Shown: in pieces, positions 22,993-34,142 of the stretch
Layout of the letters: each line of letters starts with the position of its first letter
Position numbering within the stretch: the first letter of the stretch is position 1
Assembly (NCBI GenBank): GCA_030998225.1
Contig: JAPYXD010000056.1
Span: forward strand, 806,001 to 870,000
Reading direction: 5' to 3'
DNA: 64,000 nucleotides
Source: Diplolepis rosae
Taxonomy: Eukaryota > Arthropoda > Insecta > Hymenoptera > Diplolepididae
Notes under the pieces: generated by a model
What the model was told of the DNA's origin: nothing
Databases searched by the model: none
The model's input: the letters and a program-made list of their open reading frames with translations, nothing else
Position numbers and translations under genes: made by a program

Positions 22993-24181
22993 AATAAGTA
23001 TTTACATTTTCCTTGGAAATTTTATATTAAAAGATTGGAAGTAAATTTATTCCCTTTATGTTTTTGGCTATGGTAGTGTTATTACTGTAAAGGTGCGTTC
23101 ATAGCACTATTAATGTGTAATGTGTGAAAGAGTAGTAAAAATTAATGGTATTTTACGAAACTTATGAAAATATGAAATTAAAAAGAAAAAGAAAGTAGAG
23201 AAGTCATTTTATGGATTTTATTATGTTATTATAAATGGAAATAAGAATTTCAAAGTTGTTTACAATTAATTGATGAATTTTCTTTTTGAATATAAATCAT
23301 TTCCAGAAATAATCGTTTTTTCAAATCATTCTCAATATCTAAAATTTTTGTATTTTCAAAATAAAAGGAATGTTTATAGGAAGTAGCGTGTTCTGCAAGT
23401 GCGGTTTTATTTTCTTTATTTTTAACTGATCTACCATGTTCAAGCAATCTGTTGTGTAGGAATCGGCAAGTTTGGCCAATATATTTTTTATTACATTCAA
23501 TGCAATTAATTTCGTAAATAACATTATATTAAAATTGTTTTGGGTTCTATCTTTAAGTGTAGGAAACATTTTTTTATGGAAAGTATTTTCTATAGTGAAA
23601 ATTATCTGAAGTTTAGTTTTTTTTAAAATTCTGCATAATTGTTCTTGGAAATTTTGAATACATGGAAGAGTTATGACTTTTCTACTTTCTCGGAAATCTA
23701 TTTCATAAATTTCACATACTTGATTTGTTTTATGTAGATTGGCAATTAATTTTTTGTAGTGTTCAAAAATTTTTTCATTTAAAAGTCCAAAAGGATAGCC
23801 ATTATTTAGTAATGTAGATAGCACACATTTAAATTATTTATATGAAATTCTTTATCTGATAAGAGTATTGCTCTATCAGTAAGAGAGTAAATTATACCAA
23901 TTTTGTATGATAAACAGTGGTTTAAAAAAAATTGATGTAACGACCGGACCAAATTGGTTTTCTGTACCAATTAGTTTTAATTTTATTATTAATAACTTGG
24001 ATATTTAAATCTAGGAAGTTGATATTATTGTTTATAGATTTCTCTAAAGTGAATTTAAGTTTTTTATCTATGGAATTAAATCTGCATAATATATCTACCA
24101 TAGCCAAAAACATAAATGGAATAAATTTACTTCCAATCCTTTAATATAAATTTTCCAAGGAAAATGTAAATACTTATTTTT
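22993..24181 (-). mobile_element. Penelope-like element bounded by about 80 bp inverted repeats
   Basis: The sequence at about 22993-23073 (AAGTATTTACATTTTCC ... GGCTATGGTAG) recurs inverted at about 24099-24181. The coding relic described at 23250-24115 lies between. On the minus strand the right-hand repeat is contiguous with the coding sequence, so the left-hand one looks like an inverted duplicate of the element's 5' portion. Flanking repeats in direct or inverted orientation are a known habit of Penelope-like elements. Confidence 0.7.
23250..24115 (-). pseudogene. Penelope-like reverse transcriptase/GIY-YIG endonuclease, 3' part
   Basis: Reading down the minus strand, 24113-23922 carries VDILCRFN then KFTLEKSINNNINFLDLNI, the end of the RT domain typical of Penelope-like elements. 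The linker at 23824-23530 is frameshifted. Near 23,520-23,430 the GIY-YIG-type endonuclease begins (CNKKYIGQTCRF), continuing with LLEHGRSVKN, ALAEHA and LFLEMIYIQKE to the stop at 23250. The RT palm and fingers upstream are missing. It would encode target-primed retrotransposition of the element; this copy is dead. Confidence 0.8.
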
Positions 24182-24184
24182 AGC

Positions 24185-24765
24185 AGCTCATAATAGAGCA
24201 CACCCTTCTGATCCCACCAAATACAGAGCATTACCTTCGCGCCATGGACATTCGGCTTTGCTGTTGAATTTGGCTGGTTGGCCGGGTTTCATATATGATT
24301 TTTTGCGCTTGGGGTTGTCGTAATGGATCCATTTTTCATCACCAGTAACAATCTGATGCAAAAATGACTTTTTTTTGTGGCGTTCCAGCAGCATTTCGGA
24401 CATGCAAAACCACCTTTCAACGTCTCTCGGCTTGAGTTCATGTGGAACCCAATTTCCTTGCTTCTGAATGTATCCGGCTGCTTTTAAACGTTTTGAAATG
24501 GCTGCTTGAGTGACTCCCAAAGATTCTGCGAGCTCTTCTTGTGTTTTGCAACAATCTTCATCGAGTAATGCTTCCAGTTCTTCATCTTCAAACTTTTTTG
24601 GCTACCCAGGACGTTCTTCGTCTTCCAAGCCAAAATCACCACTTTTAAATCGTGCAAACCACTTTTGGCACGTTCGCTCAGTTAGATCATGTTCACCATA
24701 AACTTCCACCAAAATACGATGACTTTCAGCATCCTCCGACATGGTTTTTCTTCCTGTAACATATA
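24185..24765 (-). pseudogene. Mariner transposase, N-terminal two-thirds fragment
   Basis: From about 24745 downward the minus strand reads AESHRILVEVYGEHDLTERT, then QKWFARFKSGDFGLEDEERP, a typical mariner N-terminal domain. It continues to LGVTQAAISKRLKAAGY (second helix-turn-helix) and the first catalytic aspartate in VTGDEKWIHYD. One TAG replaces an arginine after ERPG, and a frameshift follows the KPGQPAKF segment. The sequence ends at about 24,185, before the second and third catalytic aspartates, exactly where the Penelope-like element's inverted repeat ends. A 5' A-run at 24,780 precedes it. Confidence 0.85.
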
Positions 24766-24879
24766 TATAAAAGAGAGAAAAAAAAAAAAAAAATGAAACA
24801 AGAGGTGATATCAAGAGTTTCTGGCGTGGTCGGTGATCCAGTCTTCCACATTCTTCGTCTGACACCACCGCCATTTTAG

Positions 24880-25030
24880 GGTCCTATTCTACCTGCTGAA
24901 ATTAATATACATATTGTTGTGCTCTGTTTGTTTGATTGGAGTCAGTCTTATGTTGGATAATACAATTTTAACTGTTTAACTGTGTTTCAAAGTGGGAGTC
25001 AAATTGAGTTGTCTAGTCATGATCAAACCA
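24880..25030. other. Spacer between mariner and gypsy relics
   Basis: Nothing recognisable. Confidence 0.4.
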
Positions 25031-25042
25031 TCTATCCATTGC

Positions 25043-25480
25043 TTACTTTTCCCTATTGCTATTTGTAATTTCTAGTTTAAGATCGTTTATATTATATTCA
25101 CCTACGTTTTTTCCTCTGGGGTTTTTCAATTCATAGATTGTGGGGGAGATTTTTTTCTTAATTATATAGGGGCCTTCGTATTTATTGAAAAGTTTCCCTG
25201 CTTTATTTGCTATTTTTCCCTGGTTGTTCGTTTTCGTTCTCTGACAGGTTTTGCAGTTTTTTACATACCTAATTACCTCCGAATACAACTCTGGCCAGTA
25301 CTAGCACTCAGACATTTTTGCGTATGTTTTTTCGGATCCTTAATGTCCTGCCTGCACTCCGTCATGGTTTTCTTTCAGGACTTGTGATCTTGAACTCTTA
25401 GGTAAAACGAATTTCCGTGGGTTGATATCTGGTAAAAAGGAAGATTTAAGTAGGTCTGGTCTAAAAGAAACTACAGTTGA
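25043..25480 (-). pseudogene. Gypsy integrase with catalytic core deleted
   Basis: The minus strand first gives the HHCC zinc-binding region (KENHDGVQAGH, then YWPELYSEVIRYVKNCKTCQ), with a stop between the histidines and a frameshift near 25,290. Within the open frame 25288-25043 this runs directly into KLFNKYEGPYIIKKKI, the GPY/F-type C-terminal module. The roughly 200-residue D,D-35-E catalytic core is therefore missing, apparently by an in-frame deletion. Confidence 0.65.
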
Positions 25481-25628
25481 GAATCCCTAATTCTCCAATT
25501 CTCGTGATCTGCTGGTCCATGATTTATGAGTTTTCACTCCTAATCTCGGTCGTTGCGTTCGAAAAATAGGTTTTTCTGGAGTCCAGTCTTTTAATAAGGT
25601 TGTCTTTTAGTTTTCCGGTAATTTGCTG

Positions 25629-26830
25629 TTATGAAAAAAAAATGTTTGTCTTTACTGTTTCCCTATCTTTGCGGTTTTCGTAATCCAGGTCTCTAATTCT
25701 ATCGCTGCTTTGGCTAGCCTTTTCCGATTTATCGTTACTGTCCTCAGTTTGTAAGGTGGGGTTTTCCAGGATTTGGAATCTGTTGTGTGTGGGGATGCTG
25801 AACAAGCTTGGGATTTCATTATAAGGGTTCAGTGAGATTTGGGACGCTTTTTTTTTAATTTTTGCTTTTTGGGATGTGTTTAAGTCATGGTCTGTTTGGG
25901 TGAAATCTTTAGGGTTCCTTCCTATCACGGTATTAGCAGTTTTTCTTCCGCTTTTTCATTTCTTTTCTCTCGAATTTCGGTTTTAATTCCTTGTTATCAT
26001 TTTCTATACCTTCCGTTTCTGACTTGATCCGATTGTTTACGCTAATTAGAATTTTATTATTATTATTTATTTCATTTTCCATAATTCCGTTACTATACTC
26101 CTTACTTGTTTTTGTCGCCTTCTTTTTGTCTGATGCAACGCTTTCAATGATTGGTCTGGATAGGGAATGAGGCTTTGCCTCCGTTTGATAGCGAGTCGGT
26201 GGGCTACCTGGTAGCCACCGCGTCCCGTTATCATAATTTGGGGTCATTTTAAGGTTTTTAATCATGTCTGTCCCTAAAATGCTTGTGGATCTTAATTTAG
26301 GGACTAGTCGAAACGACATATGATTTATGTCCTTACCAATCATAATAGGAATGACTACTTGTCCTATAACTTCTACGGTTCCTCCGTTCGTTACTATTAG
26401 ACTTTGGGAGGTTGGTTTAGAAAACGGGTAATTTAAACTTAGATTTTTTTTCTAGTAATTCTTTGCCAATATATGAATGTGTGGCCCCTGTATCGACTTA
26501 TATTCTAAATAATAACTATCATCCGTTTGTTCTTTTGTATCTGTTTTGTATCGTTTCTGAATTTATTCGAATGAAACCTCTGCTGCGTCCTGCAGATTGG
26601 TCTATTATTTCAGGAATTGCTCCCCTATTGCTCTGAGTTACCGAATGTCCCATAGATACGCTACTAAAATTTATTCTGGGGTTTGGAAGCCCTCTTGCTT
26701 CCTCAAAATTAAAATGTTTCTGATCGGGTTCTGTTTCCTGGTCAGGTTCTACTGGTCTAATATTCGCCATTTTACTTTTTATTCGGCCTGATCTATGTAA
26801 CATTAATTTCAATAAATTTATTTTCAATCC
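25629..26830 (-). pseudogene. Gypsy gag-end/protease remnants
   Basis: Around 26,515-26,450 the minus strand carries a retropepsin-type DTGATHSYIGKEL motif in a shifted frame. 26343-25933 continues with IMIGKDINHMSFRLVPKL and STSILGTDMI, matching the flap-to-C-terminal part of gypsy proteases. 26827-26519 (RSGRIKSKMANIRPVEPDQ) and 25928-25629 are hydrophilic linker segments without a recognisable domain. Several frameshifts are present. Confidence 0.6.
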
Positions 26831-27999
26831 AATAATTTCGATTTCCTATTTTCTGTTATTATCTTCCTTTTCGTAACGTGTATAGTTGTTTGGAGTTCAC
26901 AACTAAACACATCACTTCATTACAACGCGTACGTGTAACATTTCCACCTTACTGTACTTAAAGCTTTTTCCTGAGTCGACTGTACTCAGAACTTTCCTGA
27001 GTCGACTGTACCTGGAATAAAATTTCCTCTGTGAAATATTTTAATTTATTCCACCTATAAATTCCTTGGGTATTTATATTTTCATGCAGTCTTATTTTCG
27101 ACGAGGGATCCTTGTTTATAAAATACCCGTTGACCTTGTAATTGTTGATCGGTGAGCGCGTACCGCTTGACCGCGCGCTTTTGACTTCTTTTCCAATTAC
27201 GCTTCGTTAATTTTCTTGTCCCTATTAATTTTTTATTCCCACTTCTAGGTTAGCTTCTTATTCTTCAAACTTTATTACCTTTTATTTGAGTTTTATTATT
27301 TTTGCTACCTATTTCATTTACCTTTTGTGATTTTATTTGTATCTTTTACGATCACTTAACTAAACTATCCTCCCGTTTCAATCTTCTTCCGATACGGTTC
27401 TCTAATCAAACTTATAACACTACATATATTCACTCTTATTAAATCTAATACAATTTTAATATTAATATCAAATATTTCCCTAACAGAAGCAAGCAAGAGA
27501 TAAATGGTTAAGAAAATTACAACTTACAGCCAACACAAGCGTCAAAGTTCCAGTTTCGTAGTACTCGTCAAAAATAATCCTTGCGGTTTTGTTCCTAACC
27601 TCGGCAGGTTTTCACTTTTTAGGAGGTTTTTTGGGTTTTTTTTTCGTTGGGCGCCAGGTATAACGAGGTTGTTATCCGGGAGGGGGGGGGGGGGGGAGAG
27701 TTAGACACAGGTTATCCTTCAGGCCAACACCCACGTGCTATAGCCTAGGGAACGCCTAATGTAAAAAAGGTTGTTAGCAAACGTGAGCCACGAGATGATT
27801 ACGGACCGATACTAAGCATTAATTCCTTGTTTCGAGAAAATATTAAGGGTTGAACCCCAGAATCCTTAATTATGATGAAGTTCCTAACAAATATAAATTT
27901 TACGATTCAAAACGTTGATAGTTTGGTGAATTGATGGACAATTCATGTATGTCAAACATCACTCCTGGTATAAGGTATGGAAAATTGAATATATGCTAG

Positions 28000-28745
28000 G
28001 CTCTATTATAGGCCTGGCACCATATAAATTAAACACCTTGGCACTAAGATAAATCTGAGAGAAATGTACCTGTGCTAAACTCTATTAAAGGCCTGGCACT
28101 GTACTGATATAAAATACGAAAAATTGGTAAAACCAGAAGAAAACATCAAATGTGTTAAGCTCTATTAAAGGCCTAACACCGCATAAAATGCAAAATTGGG
28201 TATAATTATAGAAAACTTGGATCGTGCTAAGCTCTATTAAAGGCCTGACACTGCACTAATATAAATTACGAGAAATTGGTCAAATCAGAAGAAAACATCA
28301 AATGTGTTAAGCTCTATTAGAGGCCTGACACTGCACTAATATAAAATACGAGAAATCGGTAAAATCAGAAGAAAGCATCAAATGTGTTAAGCTCTATTAG
28401 AGGCCTGACACCACATAAATATAAAATTCGAGAATTGATAAAGCCATGAAACTTAAACTGTAGTAAGCTATATTAAAGGCCTGACCACACAAAAATAAAT
28501 TCGAGAATTGCTAAAGTCATAAAATCATAAACTGTGGTAAGCTCTATTAAAGGCCTGACCACACAATTATAAATTTGAGAATTGGTAGAATCATAAAAAC
28601 ATAAACTGTGGTAAGTTCTATTAAAGGCCTAACCACACAAATATAAATTTGAGAATTTGGTAGTCATAAAAACATAAACTGTGGTAAGCTCTATTAAAGG
28701 CCTGACCACACAAATATAAATTTGAGAATTTGGAAAATTGTGAAA
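28000..28745 (-). repeat. Tandem array, about ten 70-80 bp units with CTATTAAAGGCCT
   Basis: Each unit carries AAGCTCTATTAAAGGCCT followed by GACCACACA or GACACTGCA and an AT-rich filler ending GAGAATTGGTA. Cores occur at about 28006, 28080, 28160, 28226, 28312, 28390, 28467, 28545, 28617 and 28690. The last four units form a distinct subfamily (GACCACACAAATATAAAT). The array lies inside the LTR-like region, downstream of its promoter, so it would be transcribed in the element's RNA leader. Confidence 0.8.
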
Positions 28746-28947
28746 AATAAACTTAGAAAATTGAGAGTTGGGAGAACAAATGGATTTCAATGTAAAAGAA
28801 ATAGAAATTGAAGAAAAACGTTATTTTCTTACTTGTAATTCATTAAAGTTGAAGTTGTACAAATTGAACTCGAACGCCCCACAGTTGAACTAGTGCTTAT
28901 TGTAGAAACTAGATGAGGTAAAAACCTCAGATCTAGATCTGATCGAA

Positions 28948-28983
28948 GACTGACACCCGTTAAAATTTGGGCTCGTATTTATA
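28948..28983 (-). promoter_or_regulatory. TATA plus initiator core promoter of the minus-strand LTR
   Basis: On the minus strand a TATAAAT box (28983-28977) is followed about 28 bases later by TCAGTC (28953-28948), a close match to the arthropod initiator. This spacing is standard for a TATA-Inr promoter. It would drive transcription towards lower coordinates, through the tandem array into the gypsy relic. Confidence 0.6.
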
Positions 28984-29396
28984 TGCCTTAACCCCCATAA
29001 GGGCTATGTGTAAGACAAGGAGAGCAAGAGTGTGGATAAGTATTATACCGAGTGTCCTCGGATTCTCCTTGCCTTTTACATGAATCTATTATTCAGATCT
29101 TGCATTTGTTATTTCCTCTATATTATAGTTTTTTTAAATAACTTACTCTGTTAAGGAAAATTGTTATTTACGTGCGAAAGCTTATATTTGTAAGCCTGGG
29201 TTGAAATGAAAAATATTTCTATTTAGAATATAAGAAGGTAAGATTTGTACATATTGAATTTATGGAAAGTCTATGTGAAATCTTAAATAATTATTATTTT
29301 TTAATATTTTTATCGAGTTTTTAGATGTACATATTTGATTGAACGCAATTGTTATTTGCACGCTTAGTATAGTATTACAATATATATGTCTATATA

Positions 29397-29398
29397 AT

Positions 29399-29432
<34 letters not shown>
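29397..29432. repeat. AT dinucleotide microsatellite
   Basis: Uninterrupted TA repeat of about 18 units. Confidence 0.9.
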
Positions 29433-29438
<6 letters not shown>

Positions 29439-29761
29439 CACTTGTTTGTTAAAACTATTTTATACGCATATCTATCTATAGTTACATATATATTTGTTCG
29501 AAGAAAAGGAAAATATAATAAAATTATATTGGAATAGTTTAAAAAGTGGGTTGATTCAATCAGTATATGCACCGGATATCGCACCTTGGACCGGCAGTTG
29601 CACTCTTATCTCAATTGCTCAGTCTGTTTGTTAAGGGACAAGGTCCATTTTATAGGGCGTTTTCCACATTTACCGGGTGATACAATTTCTTCTTATCTAA
29701 ATCTAACCGTTGTTACTAATCTGTTTAACTACACGTCCAATTCGATGGGACGTAACACATA

Positions 29762-30311
29762 CGACATAGAGTCTAAAATCTTATATTTAATTTAAGCCAA
29801 GAAAACTTAATAAATATTCATGGGTACTTTTGTGCGTGGCCATTTCGTTCCTGCCTCAACGTAGGAGGCGAGCAACAAACCGGCCGAGAACCGTGATCGT
29901 CAATTAAAATTCAACTCAGATACGATTGAACATTTTCAATCGTATCTCGGGTACCCATGAATATTTTTCAAGTTTTCTTGGCTTAAATTAAAGATGAGAT
30001 TTTAGACTCTATGTCGTATGATTTTCAGATTTTGGAAAAATTTTCCCTAGGTCATACTAAAAGTTAAAGTTGTGGTAGAGAATTTGAGAAAATCTTGAAT
30101 TTTTTTTTCACCTCCTCATGTGCTTTATTATTTTCAGAAGGTCAAAAAAATATTTGTTGAGCATCACTAGACGTGGAATTTCATAAGCTTTCCAAATGTA
30201 TTTATAAAAATGCCCTACTCTTTTTTTCACCGAGATATCGTGGTTCAAAGTCAGCAGTGATTTTGAATAGCGCTCACAAGCACCGTGCGCACAATTTCCG
30301 ACGGTATTGTA
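29762..30311. mobile_element. Deleted member of the TA foldback transposon family
   Basis: A stub of the left arm (29762-29827, ACGACATAGAGTC ... CATGGGTAC) jumps directly into most of the right arm (29828-30310), ending CCGACGGTATTG followed by TA. The outer left arm and the loop are gone. Internal hairpin GATACGATT/AATCGTATC is retained. Confidence 0.75.
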
Positions 30312-30785
30312 TATATTTTATTAATATTTATATATGATTTTTTTAATATATATATTATTACTCGTAGTATAATTATAAAAAACCAATCTTATTAATTCAC
30401 AAAAATAGTAGAGATTTCCGTTCATTCGACTCTACGCTTCAATCGAGAGTTGAGTAAACCGTGAATCGCAAGATAAGACTTATTCCACCAGCTATATCTA
30501 TTGACGCAGGAACGAATGAAAGTAATCTGCGCCTTGGGCACACAAAATATTTTTATATTGAAAAACGTGTTGAATTTTCAGCATGCTGACGTTCCAAGTT
30601 ATTATATCTGATATTAAAAATCAATTAAACACATACAAAATACAATTACAGTTTATTTTAGTACTCTCTTTATACAAAATAGCGGATTCCACTTATAAAC
30701 TAGTGATTTTAAAAATTCATCGTACTGCAGTCGTGTTTGATTGTGTTTTGTCTGTTCGTCACGAAGTTTTCCTGCATGCTCCGCA

Positions 30786-31150
30786 GTGTTAACCACTATA
30801 GTATATTGCGCTACAGAGGAATGAAATATAAAAATTGAACTGCGCATGCGCCTATAGCCATGCAACGGAGCACAATCTTCTTCTTCTTCGTACAGCGTTA
30901 GCACCTTACTGGCAAAGCCTTGTACATTTGAACTGCGCATGCTTCTATCAAAATCCATTACTACTACACAAGATCGACGAAGAGTGAGAAGAAGGAGAAT
31001 AAGAAAAAGATTGTGTTCCGCTGTAAGACTATATGCGCATGCGCAGTTCAATTTTTACATTGTATTCCTTTGTAACGGAATACACAATATTCCGCTACTC
31101 TCAGCTGTAACGGAAAAACGAGTTTCGTGCTTGAGGCACATAAAATTTGT
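30786..31150. repeat. Palindromic pair of the GCGCATGCGC repeat, copy C
   Basis: 30,800-30,955 is the reverse complement of the closing block of copies A and B, and 30,985-31,145 is the same block in direct orientation, so the two halves face each other. GCGCATGCGC occurs at 30842-30851 and 31035-31044, and a one-sided variant at about 30935-30942. Confidence 0.7.
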
Positions 31151-31949
31151 TCTTAATCAATTTATAATTACTTCTTTTTTTTTTCACTCAAGTTTTTTAA
31201 ATTAAATTCATTTCATGAAAATTCAAACAACAAAAGTCTTGATAAGTGTATTACATAAAATTTGAAAAATCTACACAGGATTTAGATTGCAAATAAATTT
31301 ATTAGGGACAATAATAATTTGGAAATCGCAATTGTAAAATCCATATTTTGAAAATATACAACACAGAAAATAAAAAAACTTTCTTTTAAATGTTTTTACA
31401 CAAGATTCTTTTTGATAATAATGCAATTTTTTAATGTACATTTCAAACTTTAGTTTCATCAAACTTCATAAGTAGTTATAATAAAAATGTATACTAAATC
31501 TTAATTAATAATTATACTATATATATCAACAATCATAATTATAATAATTTATTATTTAATTATATTAATTTTAAAAAATATTTTATAAATAATTTTTGAA
31601 AAATGTTGATTTATTTTTACTTCAGTAGGGCTCAAAAAATTTATTGACGACACTTACTCTCACAAGCTCTGAATAACTCTTGCAGTCACTATATAAGAAA
31701 GTTCCAAGTTTTATATCTCAGCATTGTAAGCGAGCGTGTGCGTGATTCGATGAAAGCGTATCGTACTGTATATAAGTGTGTGTAGTTATTAGGTTTATAT
31801 ATGTAAGGTTATATGTTTTAAGTGTATTTGTAAATGTGATTGGCTGCGTCTGGATGGTGTGAATGTATTTGTATGTTGTTTATGTATGTACCGGATGACT
31901 ATTGGTAGGTTCGAGGTAAGAATTTTTTTTATTCAAGAGAACGATACCA
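31151..31949. other. AT-rich stretch, no gene recognised
   Basis: No convincing coding sequence. Confidence 0.45.
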
Positions 31950-32265
31950 TTGCCAGTTCAAATAATACGCCCGATGCTCATTTTATCCAACTATGGTTTG
32001 AAGCACCTCAAGCGTCGGTGATATACTTATACATTTCATGTTAACCCACTGGCGCATGTTGATGCCCTGTCGTCGACAACGTTTTACTTAACTCCTTACT
32101 ATTCCCTATGTAACGCTTATTGTTATTCACTTTGGGTGAATTGGGTATTTATCGAATTCATTTTACCCGACTAGGATTTAATAGATGTTCAAATGTCCTT
32201 ATGTCCCAAGTTTAATAGACAGAGTTGAGGAAAATTACTTCAACTATTTTTCTCCGTGTAGAAAA
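31950..32265 (+). repeat. Dispersed repeat, second copy at 48295-48450 (inverted)
   Basis: 31950-32038 (ATACGCCCGATGCTCATTTT, GAAGCACCTCAAGCG) and 32190-32265 (TCCTTATGTCCCAAGTTTAA) are contiguous in the inverted copy at 48295-48450. Here they are separated by about 150 bp of other sequence. No coding content. Confidence 0.65.
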
Positions 32266-32374
32266 CTTTTTTTAATGGTAGAAAGGCCTTTAACTACATG
32301 GGTGGAAGTGTTCAAAATCGATTGATACACAGATCTCCATGCTGAAATACAAATTAAATCATATTAAATTTAAT

Positions 32375-32436
32375 ATTTAAAGAATTTGAAAATCTTTCTG
32401 TGGAAAAAAGACGCTTTCGACTGCGCTGGGATTTCA
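32375..32436 (-). mobile_element. SINE tail fragment
   Basis: Carries the AAAGAATTTGAAAATCTTTC tail, A-run, GACGCTTTC and start of the B-box region, then diverges. Confidence 0.6.
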
Positions 32437-32692
32437 AATATGAATGAGACATTGAGACTTCACAAGATTTAGACAAGAAAATAGTGACTGTTTGAAATAA
32501 TTGAATGTTATAGTTTCTAATATTGATCTCTTGATACCATTCGATTTTTTCCCATCTTTTTTATCACCCTATACTCTAAAGGAATATAATTTTGATCGCA
32601 AGCCCACAAAATCAGTCATAACTTTTCCACAATTTTCATCTTTCATTAATCCTAGTATTTTTTGTTTGCTAGAGGAAAGCCAGAAGTATTGT

Positions 32693-32709
32693 GGGGGGGG
32701 GGGGGGGGG
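32693..32709 (+). repeat. Poly-G run
   Basis: About 16 consecutive G in an AT-rich context. A similar interrupted run lies at about 27,680-27,696. Confidence 0.9.
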
Positions 32710-32972
32710 ATAGTCAGATGTGTAAAACTTATGTATATCATATTTTATACAGTTATACAAATTTGTAATAGTTATGTAATATATCAAACTATCTGTGTCA
32801 GCATAAAGTAATTTTAAATTTTCAAATTAATTAGTTGAGTTTGAAATTTTTGTTAGTGTCTACATTATCGGAGGATCACTAGTCTCGTATCAGATAGGAT
32901 ACGTTGTCGCCTTGTGACCTCGTAGACAATTTCAACATCTTATTTCGCAAATAATGCCAATGAATTCAAATA

Positions 32973-33089
32973 TTAAAGAATTTGAAAATCTTTCTGTAGA
33001 AAACAAGACGCTTTCGACTGCGCTGGGATTCGAGCCCAGGTCTTTCGATTGCCGGTCGACTGCTCTAACCACTAAGCAACACAGGCCTC
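32973..33089 (-). mobile_element. tRNA-derived SINE, minus strand
   Basis: Tail, A-run, B box (GGGATTCGAGCCC) and A box complement (CTCTAACCACTAAGCAAC) are present; ends at ACAGGCCTCGG. Confidence 0.75.
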
Positions 33090-33099
33090 GGAATTAATC

Positions 33100-33675
33100 G
33101 GATTAGGTCGGATTATAAGTGAATTTCCACCATATCGTAATTTCAAATGGGTAGGACATTTTTATCAATTTGATTTTATGAATATTTCGAATAGTCACTT
33201 CCTTGAAGTTGATCTGAAATATCCAGATGAGCTTCATGATTCACATAAATATTTGTCTCCATTCCCTGAGCACTTTGTACCCCCTGGTTCAAAATGTAAA
33301 ATCCCGAAATTAGTCACGAATCTTTTACCCAAAATAAAATACATTGTTCACTATAGAAATCTAAAACAGTGTCTGATGATGACAGTGTCTTGATGAGATT
33401 AAATAAAATTCGTAGAATTTTACAATTTGAATAAAAAGCATGGCTAAAAATTTATATTGACTTAAATACAGAACTTCGAAAAAATCAACAAACGATTTTA
33501 AAAAAAAATTTATAAACTAATGAATAATTCTATATTTGGGAAGACAATGGAGAATTTATGAGGATATGGTCATAATAGAACTGACTCAATTAAAAATTAA
33601 TTTTAATATAGTTTCTTCGATTCTCGACATTTCTAAAAGAATTATTTATGACTTTCACTGCAATTACATGAAAAT
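33100..33675 (+). pseudogene. Polinton/Maverick protein-primed DNA polymerase B fragment
   Basis: The plus strand gives EVDLKYPDELHDSHK, then IPKLVTNLLPKIKYIVHYRN in the open frame at 33178-33393. After frameshifts come AWLKIYIDLNTELRK and MNNSIFGKTMEN (reading across frames near 33,430-33,555), then IIYDFHCNYMK near 33,640-33,670. These are consecutive conserved blocks of the palm region of Polinton polymerase B. The polymerase would copy the element's linear DNA using a terminal-protein primer. The gene is interrupted at its 3' side by a minus-strand SINE at 33701, and the last block is duplicated in inverse at 34,310-34,439. Confidence 0.75.
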
Positions 33676-33700
33676 TTCTTTTTTTAAATAATGTAAAATT

Positions 33701-33884
33701 AAATATTAAAGAATTTGAAAATCTTTCTGTGGAAAAAAAGACGCTTTCGGCTGCGCTGGGATTCGAGCCCAGGTCTTTCGATTGCCGGTCGACTGCTCCA
33801 ACCACTAAGCTACACAGGCGTCCGACATCTCCTTCTCGACAGGAAGACCTCCTTATATCGCCTAGTGGCTCTTCCTTGCGGCTG
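33701..33884 (-). mobile_element. tRNA-derived SINE, minus strand, full length
   Basis: Same length and parts as the copy at 19102-19283, including the 5' extension CGACATCTCCTTCTC...CTAGTGGCT. It interrupts Polinton polymerase sequence. Confidence 0.8.
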
Positions 33885-34036
33885 TAAATGATTTTCAAAT
33901 TTGTTGAGTTGAAATTTTTGTCACTGTCTACATTATCGGAGGATCACTAGTCGCGTGTCAGATAGGATACGTTGTCGACAGGTGTCCTCGTAGACAATTT
34001 CAACATCTTATATCGCAAAGAATGCCAATGAATTCA

Positions 34037-34142
34037 AATATTAAAGAATTTGAAAATCTTTCTGTGGACAAACAGACGCTTTCGACTATGCTGGGATTCA
34101 AACCCAAGTCTTTTGATTGCCGGTCGACTGCTCTAACTTCTT
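34037..34142 (-). mobile_element. tRNA-derived SINE, minus strand, truncated
   Basis: Tail through the A-box start; truncated at CTCTAAC where a CTTCTTCTT run abuts the next SINE in opposite orientation. Confidence 0.75.

Larger units (their letters stand above)
25031..29080 (-). mobile_element. Ty3/gypsy LTR retrotransposon, internally deleted, minus strand
   Basis: The order on the minus strand is an LTR-like region with promoter (29080 to about 27,661), a TGGCGCCCAACG word beside its end (27,653-27,664 complement, a plausible primer-binding site), and an untranslated leader. After these come gag/protease remnants (26,830-25,933) and an integrase zinc domain fused to the integrase C-terminus (about 25,400-25,043). 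Reverse transcriptase, RNase H and the integrase core are missing. I found no 3' LTR; the element ends near 25,030. Confidence 0.65.
32836..34060 (+). repeat. Direct duplication, 32836-33060 and 33900-34135
   Basis: Both copies run GAAATTTTTGT, CTACATTATCGGAGGATCACTAG, GATAGGATACGTTGTCG, CGTAGACAATTTCAACATCTT, then a minus-strand SINE. The two SINE-plus-flank units share the same 5' flank, so this is a segmental duplication rather than independent SINE insertion. Confidence 0.75.

Noticed and set aside
28000..28745. CRISPR-like array
   Set aside because: Units of 70-80 bp have similar fillers rather than unique spacers, the repeat is not constant, and the context is an insect LTR element.
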